NCBI GenBank assembly: GCA_046538075.1 | Contig: JBKHJN010000016.1 | Span: forward strand, 1 to 58,608 | Direction: 5' to 3' | Length of the DNA: 58,608 nucleotides | Origin: Desulfobacca_B sp046538075 | GTDB lineage: Bacteria; Desulfobacterota; Desulfobaccia; Desulfobaccales; Desulfobaccaceae | Shown here: in pieces, positions 51,447 to 58,608 of the stretch | Layout: every line of letters begins with the position of its first letter | How positions within the stretch are numbered: the first letter of the stretch is position 1 | Translations under genes and position numbers: made by a program | Notes under the pieces: model-generated | Database searches by the model: none | Seen by the model: the letters and a program-made list of their open reading frames with translations, nothing else | Told to the model about the DNA's origin: nothing

Positions 51447-52513
51447 ATTATAAGATTGCGGTGATTCCGGGGGATGGCACCGGCCCGGAGGTGGCGGCGG
51501 AAGGGCTCAAGGTGCTTAAGGCAGTGGCCGAGCCAGCCAATCTGAAATTTAATTTTGTTACCTATGACTTAGGAGGGGAGCGCTATTTGCGTACCGGCGA
51601 GACCCTCCCGGAGGCCGTCATCGACGAACTTAGGGATTTTGATGCCATCTATTTAGGGGCCATCGGCCACCCCGAGGTCAAGCCCGGCATCCTGGAAAAG
51701 GGTATTCTGCTGAAGCTGCGCTTTTCTCTGGATCAATATATTAACCTAAGGCCGGTAGTGCTTTATCCCGGAGTGGACACCCCCTTAAAAGATAAGGGCC
51801 CGGAAGATATTAATTTTATCGTGGTGCGGGAAAACACCGAGGGCCTGTATGCCGGGGCCGGCGGATTTTTACGCTACGGCACCCCGGACGAAGTCGCGGT
51901 CCAGGAGTCGATCAACACCCGCAAAGGGGTAGACCGCTGCTTAAGATTCGCCTTTGAACTGACCCGCAAACGCCAGCGGGCCAAAAAACTTACCCTGTGC
52001 GGCAAGACCAATGTCCTGACCTATGCCTTTGACCTGTGGGAACGGGGCTTTCAGGCCATGGCTCCTCAATATCCCGACGTTGCCACGGATTATGCCCACG
52101 TTGACGCCATCTGCATGTGGATGGTGAAAAATCCGGAATGGTTCGACGTCATTGTCACCGACAACATGTTCGGCGATATCATCACCGATTTGGGGGCCAT
52201 GATCCAGGGCGGCATGGGCGTGGCCGCCGGGGGCAATATCAATCCAGAAGGCGTGTCGATGTTTGAGCCGATCGGGGGGTCGGCCCCCAAATATACCGGC
52301 AAAAATGTCATTAATCCGGTGGCGGCGATTGCCGCGGCCCAGATGATGATGGAACATTTGGGCCAATCCCGGGTTGCGGCAGCGATGGAAAACGGCATCA
52401 AGACAGTGGTGGCCCAGCACTTAAAAAGCCTGTCGGCCGGGAAGATGGGCCACAGCACCACCGAAGTCGGCGATCTGGTAGCCCGCTATGCGGTAGAGAG
52501 CCTTACCGGCTGA
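51443..52513 (+). CDS. leuB: 3-isopropylmalate dehydrogenase
   Basis: LeuB oxidatively decarboxylates 3-isopropylmalate with NAD+ in leucine synthesis. Family marks are IAVIPGDGTGPEV, the substrate motif RFSLDQYINLRPV, FIVVRENTEGLYAG, a catalytic Tyr/Lys region, VTDNMFGDIITDLGAM and GSAPKYTGKNVINP. Length (356 aa) is normal. Homoisocitrate or tartrate dehydrogenases are close relatives, but the leuD coupling favours LeuB. It starts in the last codon of leuD; asd follows 88 bases later on the same strand. Confidence 0.9.
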   Translation: MNYKIAVIPGDGTGPEVAAEGLKVLKAVAEPANLKFNFVTYDLGGERYLRTGETLPEAVIDELRDFDAIYLGAIGHPEVKPGILEKGILLKLRFSLDQYINLRPVVLYPGVDTPLKDKGPEDINFIVVRENTEGLYAGAGGFLRYGTPDEVAVQESINTRKGVDRCLRFAFELTRKRQRAKKLTLCGKTNVLTYAFDLWERGFQAMAPQYPDVATDYAHVDAICMWMVKNPEWFDVIVTDNMFGDIITDLGAMIQGGMGVAAGGNINPEGVSMFEPIGGSAPKYTGKNVINPVAAIAAAQMMMEHLGQSRVAAAMENGIKTVVAQHLKSLSAGKMGHSTTEVGDLVARYAVESLTG

Positions 52514-52601
52514 ATATGGTATTGCTGTGGTCGGGGCGATTCGACGGGGCTTCCCGACAGGATAGCTTAATTAACAAAATGATGCAGGAGAACATTTAAT
52601 T

Positions 52602-53621
52602 ATGGCCCGGACCTTTAATGTCGCAGTGGCAGGGGCTACAGGGGCGGTAGGCACTCAAATGGTGGCCTGTCTGGAGGAACGCCGCTTTCCAGTGCGGCTG
52701 CTCCGCCCCCTGGCCTCAGAGCGTTCCCTGGGGCGCACGGTAAAATTTAACGGGCAAGAAGTGCCGGTCGAGATGTTGACGGAGGATTCCTTTCAGGGGA
52801 TTGATATTGCCCTGTTTTCCGCCGGCGCCTCCGTAAGTCTGAAATATGGTCCTATCGCGGCTCAATCCGGGGCAGTGGTAGTGGACAACTCCAGCGCCTT
52901 CCGCATGGACCCGGAGATCCCCTTGGTGGTCCCGGAGGTCAATCCCCAGGATATCGGGCTATATACCAAACGCGGCATCATCGCCAACCCCAACTGCTCT
53001 ACCATCCAGATGGTAGTGGTGTTGAAGCCGATCCATGACGCGGCTCGGATCAAGCGGGTGGTGGTCTCCACCTATCAGGCGGTTTCCGGCACGGGCCAGA
53101 AAGCAGTGGAAGAGCTGGCCACCCAGGTGCGAGCCTTGCTTTCGGGCCAGGATCCGGTGTCCCAGGTCTATCCGCACCGGATTGCCTTTAATGTCCTGCC
53201 CCATATCGATGTCTTTCTGGACAACGGTTATACCAAGGAAGAGATGAAGATGGTCAATGAGACCCAAAAGATCATGGGCGACGATTCTATCCGGGTTACC
53301 GCCACCACCGCCCGGGTCCCGGTGTTTTACGGCCATTCCGAATCAGTCAATCTGGAAACCGAAAAGAAGCTGAGTGCGGCCCGGGTCCGGGAGATTTTGT
53401 CCCAGGCGCCGGGAATCAAAGTGGTGGATGATCCGGCAGCCCGGCAATACCCGATGCCGCTCGACGCCGCCGGTCAGGACCTGACTTTGGTGGGCCGCAT
53501 CCGGGAAGATGAAAGCATCTCCCAAGGCATTAATTTATGGATCGTCGCCGATAACATTCGCAAGGGCGCGGCCACCAACGCCGTTCAAATTGCTGAAATC
53601 CTGGCTGAAAAATATTTATAA
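52602..53621 (+). CDS. asd: Aspartate-semialdehyde dehydrogenase
   Basis: Asd reduces aspartyl phosphate to the semialdehyde with NADPH, the branch point to lysine, threonine and methionine. The nucleotide motif GATGAVGTQM (11-20), catalytic C132 (IANPNCSTIQM) and the catalytic His in RVPVFYGHSESVNLE are present. Length (339 aa) is typical of the Gram-positive/delta type. GGAG lies upstream of the start ATG. It is a probable third gene of the leuDB transcript, which fits amino acid synthesis. Confidence 0.93.
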   Translation: MARTFNVAVAGATGAVGTQMVACLEERRFPVRLLRPLASERSLGRTVKFNGQEVPVEMLTEDSFQGIDIALFSAGASVSLKYGPIAAQSGAVVVDNSSAFRMDPEIPLVVPEVNPQDIGLYTKRGIIANPNCSTIQMVVVLKPIHDAARIKRVVVSTYQAVSGTGQKAVEELATQVRALLSGQDPVSQVYPHRIAFNVLPHIDVFLDNGYTKEEMKMVNETQKIMGDDSIRVTATTARVPVFYGHSESVNLETEKKLSAARVREILSQAPGIKVVDDPAARQYPMPLDAAGQDLTLVGRIREDESISQGINLWIVADNIRKGAATNAVQIAEILAEKYL

Positions 53622-53698
53622 GGCGATTAAGCTGTTGACTGGGCCAGAGATAAGCAATGGTAGTTATTTAAATTTTATAGACAAGCCAAGGAGCAGCA

Positions 53699-54292
53699 TT
53701 GCGGATTATTGCTGGCCGGTTAAAGGGGCGGCGGTTGGCGGTGGTCCGGGGGGTGATGCGCCCCACCGCGGATCGGGTGCGAGAGGCGATATTTAACATC
53801 TTGGGGCCGGGGGTGGAAGGAGTCAGGGTATTAGATCTATTCGCCGGGACTGGCGCTATGGGCATCGAAGCCCTCAGTCGAGGGGCGCGGGAGGCGATAT
53901 TTGTCGAGCATGATTCCGATTCCTTGCAGGTGTTGCGGAAAAATTTGGCCAGCTGCGATCTATTGGCTGTCACCCGGGTCTTGCCGGTGTCCGTGCCCCG
54001 GGCCTTAAAACAGTTGGCGATCCAGGGACAGCGTTTTGAGCTGATCTTTCTGGACCCTCCCTACGGCCGGGGGTTGGCGGCTCAGACCCTGGAACTGTTG
54101 GCCCCGAGCCCCCTGCTCAATCCAGAGACCCAAGTAGTAGTTGAACATGGGTGCCATGATTCTTTGCCGCTGCAAGGCGACTTTTTGACCCGGGTCGATC
54201 AACGCCGCTATGGCGATACCCTAATCTCTTTTTATACATGGGTCCGGGCTGCTGATCCCAGCCAGGCGAAAAACAAGGAGCACTGCGATTAA
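53699..54292 (+). CDS. rsmD: 16S rRNA (guanine-966-N2)-methyltransferase RsmD
   Basis: RsmD methylates G966 of 16S rRNA with SAM. RIIAGRLKGRRLAVV at the start, TADRVREAIFNIL, motif I LDLFAGTGAMGIEALSRGA and motif IV FLDPPYGRG are family signatures. The start is TTG after CAAGGAG; no ATG fits. Its stop overlaps the first base of coaD (TAATG), the usual rsmD-coaD pairing. Confidence 0.93.
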   Translation: MRIIAGRLKGRRLAVVRGVMRPTADRVREAIFNILGPGVEGVRVLDLFAGTGAMGIEALSRGAREAIFVEHDSDSLQVLRKNLASCDLLAVTRVLPVSVPRALKQLAIQGQRFELIFLDPPYGRGLAAQTLELLAPSPLLNPETQVVVEHGCHDSLPLQGDFLTRVDQRRYGDTLISFYTWVRAADPSQAKNKEHCD

Positions 54293-54777
54293 TGTCCAAG
54301 GTAGCAATCTATCCGGGCTCATTTGATCCCATTACCAACGGCCATATCGACCTGATTGAGCGAGGCCTGAAGATCTTTGACGAGATTATTGTCGCTATTG
54401 CCATCAATCCCATTAAGTCAGGCCTGTTTACCTTTGAGGAACGGATTGAATTGATCCGCGGCTCCCTGAACGACCATCCCCGGGTCAAGATTGATCATTT
54501 TTCCGGCCTGTTAGTCGATTATGTCCGCACCCAGGACACCAATATCGTCCTCAGGGGTCTGAGGGCGATTACCGACTTTGATTATGAATTTCAGCTGGCC
54601 ATGATGAATCGGCGGCTGGCCCCGGAAATCGAAACCGTCTTTTTGATGACCGGCCTCAAATGGGTATTTTTAAGTTCCAGTATCCTCAAAGAGGCCGCCC
54701 GTCTGGGAGGAGCGATTGAGGGTCTGGTGCCGGAGATCGTCTGTCGCCGGCTCAAAGAGAAATACGGACAGGGCTGA
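54292..54777 (+). CDS. coaD: Phosphopantetheine adenylyltransferase
   Basis: CoaD makes dephospho-CoA from ATP and 4'-phosphopantetheine, the fourth step of CoA synthesis. It is a small nucleotidyltransferase of 161 aa. The TxGH motif is TNGHIDLI (residues 16-23), followed by LRGLRAITDFDYEFQLAMMN and the second motif FLSSSILKEAARLGG. It is coupled to rsmD by one base. Confidence 0.95.
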   Translation: MSKVAIYPGSFDPITNGHIDLIERGLKIFDEIIVAIAINPIKSGLFTFEERIELIRGSLNDHPRVKIDHFSGLLVDYVRTQDTNIVLRGLRAITDFDYEFQLAMMNRRLAPEIETVFLMTGLKWVFLSSSILKEAARLGGAIEGLVPEIVCRRLKEKYGQG

Positions 54778-54825
54778 TCTTCATTTTACCTATTTTCCCA
54801 ATTCCATCTTGCCCGCCAGAGTCTT

Positions 54826-54854
54826 TTGAGTTATTATATTTTTAGAGTTAAAAT
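54826..54854 (+). promoter_or_regulatory. Sigma-70 promoter of DUF3842-cooT
   Basis: TTGAGT (54826-54831), 17 bases, TAAAAT (54849-54854). The next gene starts at 54879. Confidence 0.6.
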
Positions 54855-54878
54855 TTGTACCCAGGATAGAAAAGGCCA

Positions 54879-55298
54879 TTGCGTATCTGTGTAATCGATG
54901 GACAGGGAGGCGGCATCGGGGCGACCATCATCAAACGTCTCAAAGAGGTCTATCAGGAAGAACATGAAATCATCGCGTTAGGCACCAATGCCATTGCTAC
55001 CGCCCAGATGATGAAAGCGAGGGCCAACAAGGGTGCCACCGGGGAAAACGCCATTGTTTGCACCGTGCCCACTGCCGCGGTGATCATCGGTCCGATCGCC
55101 ATTCTCCTGGCCAATTCGATGATGGGCGAACTGACGCCGCGCATGGCCGCGGCTATTGCCTCGGCTCCGGGCCTGAAGCTGGTCATCCCGCTAACTCAGG
55201 AACGGGTTGAGGTAGTAGGACTCAAGCCCGAGCCTCTGCCTCACCTGGTAGAATATATTGTAACCAAAAGACTAAAGGAGATTGTTGACTATGTGTGA
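54879..55298 (+). CDS. DUF3842 family protein
   Basis: A 139-aa protein of the DUF3842 family, conserved in anaerobes. RICVIDGQGGGIGATIIKRL at the start suggests a Rossmann-like nucleotide fold with a glycine loop; GTNAIATAQMMKARANKGATGENAI and VPTAAVIIGPIAILLANSMMGELT follow. No known activity. The start is TTG (54879). The stop overlaps the start of the CooT-like gene by 8 bases. This pair is often seen together in anaerobes, so DUF3842 may act in nickel or CO-dehydrogenase handling, which is inference. Confidence 0.85.
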   Translation: MRICVIDGQGGGIGATIIKRLKEVYQEEHEIIALGTNAIATAQMMKARANKGATGENAIVCTVPTAAVIIGPIAILLANSMMGELTPRMAAAIASAPGLKLVIPLTQERVEVVGLKPEPLPHLVEYIVTKRLKEIVDYV

Positions 55299-55479
55299 AG
55301 CAGCCGCCTATGTAATCCGAAACGGGAAAGAGGAACTGTTTCTGGAAGAAGTCGACCTAGTTGAGCCCGAGGGGGATAGCCTCCGCCTGGTAAATATCTT
55401 CGGAGAGCAGAAACTCATCAAGGCTACCATTCACAGCCTCAACCTGGTCAATCACAAAGTGATTCTCCAAGAGAAGTGA
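55291..55479 (+). CDS. CooT-family nickel-binding protein
   Basis: The small beta-rich protein of 62 aa starts with MCEAAAYVI. The conserved Met-Cys start and EELFLEEVDLVEPEGDSLRLVNIFGEQKLIKATI match CooT, a Ni(II)-binding protein first found with carbon monoxide dehydrogenase maturation in Rhodospirillum. The N-terminal Cys is the proposed nickel ligand. The ATG at 55291 (not 55282) is chosen because it gives this Met-Cys start. No CODH genes lie in the window. It overlaps the DUF3842 gene by 8 bases. Confidence 0.85.
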   Translation: MCEAAAYVIRNGKEELFLEEVDLVEPEGDSLRLVNIFGEQKLIKATIHSLNLVNHKVILQEK

Positions 55480-55496
55480 CCCGGGGGACGCCAGCT

Positions 55497-56123
55497 TCAG
55501 TCTTTGGGCAGGATTTCTACGCGGATCTGGCCCTCCAACAGAGACTTGAAGGTCTTGGCGTCCGACCCTGATCCCACGATCGCACCATAATGCATGGGAA
55601 TGGCGATCTGGGGGTTGATAGCCCGGGCGGCTTCGGCAGCCTCCGCCGCGGTCATCACATAAGTCCCTGATACTGGCAGCAGGGCAATATCCACCTTAAG
55701 TCCTTTCATCTCCGGGATAAAATCTGTATCCCCGGCATGATATAATCTAACCCCATTGATTGTTACAATGAACCCCAGGTGCCCTGCCTTTTGGGGATGA
55801 AAATCTTTATTGAGATTATAAGCCGGGACTGTTTCAATAGTCAGCCCGTAAGCATTGGTTTGCTCTCCGGGCTGAAGCACAATCACCGTTCCGGATAATT
55901 GAGCGGCCGCACTTGGGGTGGTCACAATGACGCTATCGGGAAGCTGAATCTTGGCCACATCGCCCGGCGAACAATGATCAAAATGCTCGTGAGTGATTAG
56001 AATCAGATCGGCGGAGTCGCCATCGGTTAGTTGATAGGGATCAAAATAAATAACCGGCGGGCCGGAGTATTTAAAACAATCATGTCCCAGCCAACTCAGC
56101 TTTTGCAATACCTCTTCTAACAT
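55497..56123 (-). CDS. MBL-fold metal-dependent hydrolase
   Basis: The protein belongs to the UPF0173/YtnP-like branch of the metallo-beta-lactamase superfamily. The first metal motif is THEHFDHCSPGD (HxHxDH, near 45-55). Later ligands are HAGDTDFIPEM and IPMHYGAIVGSG. It lacks an export signal, so it acts in the cytoplasm. Substrate is unknown; relatives hydrolyse phospho- or acyl compounds. It is convergent with cooT, only 18 bases apart. AGGAGGAGGTAACC precedes the ATG on the - strand. Confidence 0.85.
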   Translation of the reverse strand: MLEEVLQKLSWLGHDCFKYSGPPVIYFDPYQLTDGDSADLILITHEHFDHCSPGDVAKIQLPDSVIVTTPSAAAQLSGTVIVLQPGEQTNAYGLTIETVPAYNLNKDFHPQKAGHLGFIVTINGVRLYHAGDTDFIPEMKGLKVDIALLPVSGTYVMTAAEAAEAARAINPQIAIPMHYGAIVGSGSDAKTFKSLLEGQIRVEILPKD

Positions 56124-56233
56124 GGTTACCTCCTCCTTTGGTTGGCAGCCCTGGGGGAGGCTGCGGTTTTTCGGAAATTAAAACCAAATTGTTGTTGGCG
56201 ATGTTGGGGCTTTGAACCGCGTGCAGACAATCT

Positions 56234-56548
56234 TTAGGTAGTAAATTTGCCAATAATTCTTAAAATAATTACTACAAAAATATCTATACTACTTAAAAAT
56301 ATGACAAATACAGAGTTAATGACTAAAGACTCTGCAAAATTATATTTAGTATTATCCTTTTGCTGTCTGTATCTGTGGTAAGCTAAAATAATAATAACAA
56401 CGCTGATTGCAAATATTCCCGGACTTTTGAGGTAATAGCAGGCAATAGTCAATACTATAGTAATGCCCACCAGGAGCAACGGTTTTTTTTCAAATAATCC
56501 TGAAATGGCCTTTACCTGGACCGCAGCATTTGGGGTAATATCCGACAT
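56234..56548 (-). CDS. Small low-GC membrane protein
   Basis: A 104-residue protein with about three helices (KPLLLVGITIVLTIACYYL, IFAISVVIIILAY, LVINSVFVIFLSSIDIFVVII) was not recognised. The DNA is much AT-richer than its neighbours, and it stands next to a broken ligase gene, so it may have been acquired. No good ribosome binding site is obvious. Confidence 0.5.
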   Translation of the reverse strand: MSDITPNAAVQVKAISGLFEKKPLLLVGITIVLTIACYYLKSPGIFAISVVIIILAYHRYRQQKDNTKYNFAESLVINSVFVIFLSSIDIFVVIILRIIGKFTT

Positions 56549-56704
56549 CTACCTGCTTTTCCTCTTCAGAGAGCTATTGTTAGGTATAAATCAAAAGATT
56601 TTGAACCCCTGGATCGTTGCTGGCAGGCGGCCTCCGGATTAGGCCGACCTGGTTATCACTATATCAGGAAGTGACCATTTTTTGCCAAGATATTTTTTAG
56701 CCCC

Positions 56705-57072
56705 TTAAAGGGGGTGGGAAGCTTCAATACACTCAACGCTGACCCCCCGGGCCGATGACTTCGGACAGCCATCCACTACCGTTGGTTTGCCGGTGGTCCC
56801 GGACGAGGCATGGATGCGCACTACCTGTTCCATGGGTACGGCAAACATGCCGAAAAGATAGCTGTCTCTCAAGTCCTGTTTGGTGGTAAAGGGAAGGCGG
56901 CGCAAATCATCCAGGGTTTTGATGTCCCCGGGTTGGACCCCGGAGGCATCGAATTTTTGCCGGTAAGCCGGTATTAGCGCATAGACCGTTCCACCAGAGC
57001 CCGAAGTCGCCGCAGTTGGATAGCTTCCAGGGCTTCTCGGGGTAAGGTTTCGAACTCCTCGTTAAAAATCAT
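56705..57072 (-). pseudogene. Remnant of phenylacetate-CoA ligase
   Basis: On the - strand the frame from 57072 reads MIFNEEFETLPREALEAIQL..., the usual start of PaaK-type acyl-CoA ligases. After VER one base is missing; the next frame continues YALIPAYRQKFDASGVQPGD and then RLPFTTKQDLRDSYLFG. It goes on to FAVPMEQVVRIHASSGTTGKPT, the AMP-binding P-loop. After about 105 residues the homology ends; the last 22 residues are unrelated and stop at 56705. A full enzyme has about 430 residues. It is a frameshifted, truncated pseudogene. Confidence 0.8.
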
Positions 57073-57124
57073 TTATCGACAGATCCTTCTTCCCATGGCG
57101 ATCCTGAGATATCTAGCACAAGGA

Positions 57125-58087
57125 TTACTCACCGTCAAGCAAAATCTGGCGGGTATTATTGGGGCTGGATGGGCTCTCAGCCTGTAACCATCGGTCCGTG
57201 AGGCGGGCTACCTGAACTCCGGCGGACATTAATTGCAGCTGTAGAATGTCGTGGGCCATAAGTGCTGCCAGGAGACGCTCTAATTGCTCCGGCGGCCAAT
57301 ATTTCTCCCATTCCTCCTGGCGAAAAGGTTCGCCGCCAGTAGCAATAAGCAGGTCGCCGACCTGTTCGACGGCTTCTTCCTGCCAATCGGGCAGGACCAG
57401 ACTGAGGGCCAGACGGAGGACATCAGCCTCCACCTTCAGCACCTGCGGCGCCACACAATAGCGCACTGCCGCCGATTTTTTGCGATTATGGCAAAGCAGC
57501 CCGGCCTGGAGAAATTGTTGTAAATAGTCCCAGGCAGTCTTTCGGTCTAAACCAAAATACCGTTCAAAATCCCTTAACCGAAACCAGCCCCCAGCGCTCT
57601 GGTGCAGGAACTCTTTTAGTTTGGACGAACTGAGCTTGCGATGTGGGCGGTGTGGCAAACTGGGCCGGAGCGCCTCTAACCGGCGCTCTAACAGCTCATT
57701 CAGAAAAACTTGGCCAGGCAGAGCAGCTGATTTTTCTTTCTTTTCCAGACTATATTTGGCCTTCGGCTCATGGACCTGATAAACGGCGGCCGGAACGGCA
57801 TCAGGGGATAAAAGCGGATAATAAAACTCAAACCATTGTTCCAACCGCTGGTTCAGGGTCCGAAACCGGTCCAGGGTCACCTTGCCGGCCAGGTGCTGCA
57901 CCAGGTAATTCTTGAGGCGGGACTTGATCAACCGCATCCGCGTTTTGGTATCGGCCGGAGACTGGGGCATCTCCAGCATCACCTCCAGAATCAACCCGGC
58001 CACCAAGGCCCGGTCCAGCTTTTCCTCACCGGTCAAGCCGATCCAGCCATCCTTCTGGCGGCAATTTTTCAGACCAAATTCCGGCAT
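57125..58087 (-). CDS. Winged-helix-containing protein of unknown function
   Basis: A 320-residue soluble protein was not recognised. It has a helical N-terminus (about 20-95), a charged middle, and a region at about 165-215 that looks like a winged helix (GGWFRLRDFERYFGLDRKTA, then WDYLQQFLQAGLLCHN). It ends in a helical, Leu-rich domain. A DNA-binding or regulatory role is a guess. It is the last gene before the IS-like sequence, and no neighbour hints at its job. Confidence 0.55.
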   Translation of the reverse strand: MPEFGLKNCRQKDGWIGLTGEEKLDRALVAGLILEVMLEMPQSPADTKTRMRLIKSRLKNYLVQHLAGKVTLDRFRTLNQRLEQWFEFYYPLLSPDAVPAAVYQVHEPKAKYSLEKKEKSAALPGQVFLNELLERRLEALRPSLPHRPHRKLSSSKLKEFLHQSAGGWFRLRDFERYFGLDRKTAWDYLQQFLQAGLLCHNRKKSAAVRYCVAPQVLKVEADVLRLALSLVLPDWQEEAVEQVGDLLIATGGEPFRQEEWEKYWPPEQLERLLAALMAHDILQLQLMSAGVQVARLTDRWLQAESPSSPNNTRQILLDGE

Positions 58088-58397
58088 GGTATTACCCGGT
58101 CAAAAACCCCAGCCATTTTTGCCCTGGAGGCTGGGCCGATTTAAAAGCTAGAATCCGCAATATATCCCCAAGTTACTTAACCACGTTCGTTTTAATAAAG
58201 GTTAACCATTAGTTTCTGACGAAAATCCATTTAATCCAAATTATTCATATAATTGTTAAGCAATTTAGTTGCCAGGGTCTTAGGTGATTCCCGGCGTTTA
58301 TCCAAACTGTATTTCAAGGGAATAATGCCAAATGAGGTGCCATAAGTCCAATATATGGAATTTATTATTATTTATAGATAGTTTATAAATTTCCGGG

Positions 58398-58538
58398 ATG
58401 TACGCAGGCCTTAGCGGGGGGGAAATCGAGCAGGTTAGGGTATTTAATCTTGCCTTCTTAGCCGGGCTGGAGGTAGATTGGGTCTTGGAAAAGACTGGGA
58501 CGGTTCATAGGACTTGTCCTATTGAAATTCTCCACTGA
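58398..58538 (+). pseudogene. Possible gene fragment cut by the IS-like end
   Basis: A 46-codon frame starts at 58398: MYAGLSGGEIEQVRV and goes on to LAFLAGLEVDWVLEK. It looks like coding sequence but ends inside the repeat-bearing region at 58510-58580. It could be the front of a gene broken by insertion. No strong ribosome binding site is present. The rest of the gap 58088-58397 is AT-rich with nothing recognised. Confidence 0.3.
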
Positions 58539-58608
58539 GATCTGACCCCCCATGCCATTGAAAACTGACCCCCTCAGAGATAAACCGAGGTCAGCACATG
58601 GCCTCGGA
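58508..58608. mobile_element. Left end of an IS21-like insertion sequence
   Basis: The end of the window carries repeated units of the kind CATTGAAAACTGACCCCC and GATCTGACCCCCC (58510-58575), typical of the multiple terminal repeats of IS21-family elements. An ATG at 58598 (after GAGGTCAGC) starts a frame that continues out of the window and could be the transposase (istA-like) gene. The element cannot be classified without the missing part. Confidence 0.4.

Overview
The window reads as chromosomal DNA of an anaerobic, moderately GC-rich bacterium, most likely a member of the Desulfobacterota (Desulfobacca- or Syntrophobacter-like). This is inferred from gene families and the abundance of sensor kinases. 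The families include three TSUP (TauE/SafE) permeases, one with a TIGR02186 partner, universal stress proteins, a DUF3842-CooT pair and PEP-synthase-like signalling proteins. No rRNA, CRISPR array or prophage is seen. The left part (1-25 kb) is mostly housekeeping. It holds two tRNAs (Glu, Lys), a lipoyl/octanoyl transferase, the prmA-rsmE-radical SAM operon, a UDP-sugar dehydrogenase and aminotransferase pair, and a ClC channel. Ogt, RecO, a fluoride-riboswitch-controlled antiporter, TrmO, ThiC, an acyltransferase and FabF follow. A helical protein carrying an HPr domain lies at 21.3-22.6 kb.

The centre (25-50 kb) is a signalling and anion-transport island. A histidine kinase and an NtrC-type sigma-54 activator end tail to tail with a Lon protease that has a response-regulator receiver domain inserted between its helical part and its AAA+ core. 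Beyond Lon, a sigma-54-type promoter precedes an operon of a USP/membrane protein, a TSUP permease and a double-USP protein. Next comes a four-gene operon: PEP-synthase-like protein 2 (frameshifted), histidine kinase, receiver, PEP-synthase-like protein 1. Both PEP-synthase-like proteins keep the ATP-grasp and mobile-histidine domains but lack the usual PEP/pyruvate barrel and carry an unrecognised C-terminal domain instead. A CBS protein, a frameshifted SLC13/DASS transporter, a tiny Flp-pilin-like protein, a decayed hybrid kinase, another PAS/GAF kinase and a TSUP-TIGR02186-USP operon follow.

The right part (50-58.6 kb) returns to metabolism: leuD-leuB-asd, rsmD-coaD, DUF3842-cooT and an MBL-fold hydrolase. 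It then decays into a low-GC membrane protein, a broken phenylacetate-CoA ligase, a winged-helix protein and the edge of an IS21-like insertion sequence at the window end.

The best candidates for an undescribed system are the receiver-Lon fusion with its adjacent kinase/activator, and the pair of barrel-less PEP-synthase-like proteins around a two-component system. The HPr-fused protein may belong with the latter. Two single-base frameshifts in homopolymers (39.43 and 42.55 kb) should be checked as possible sequencing errors before those genes are called dead.
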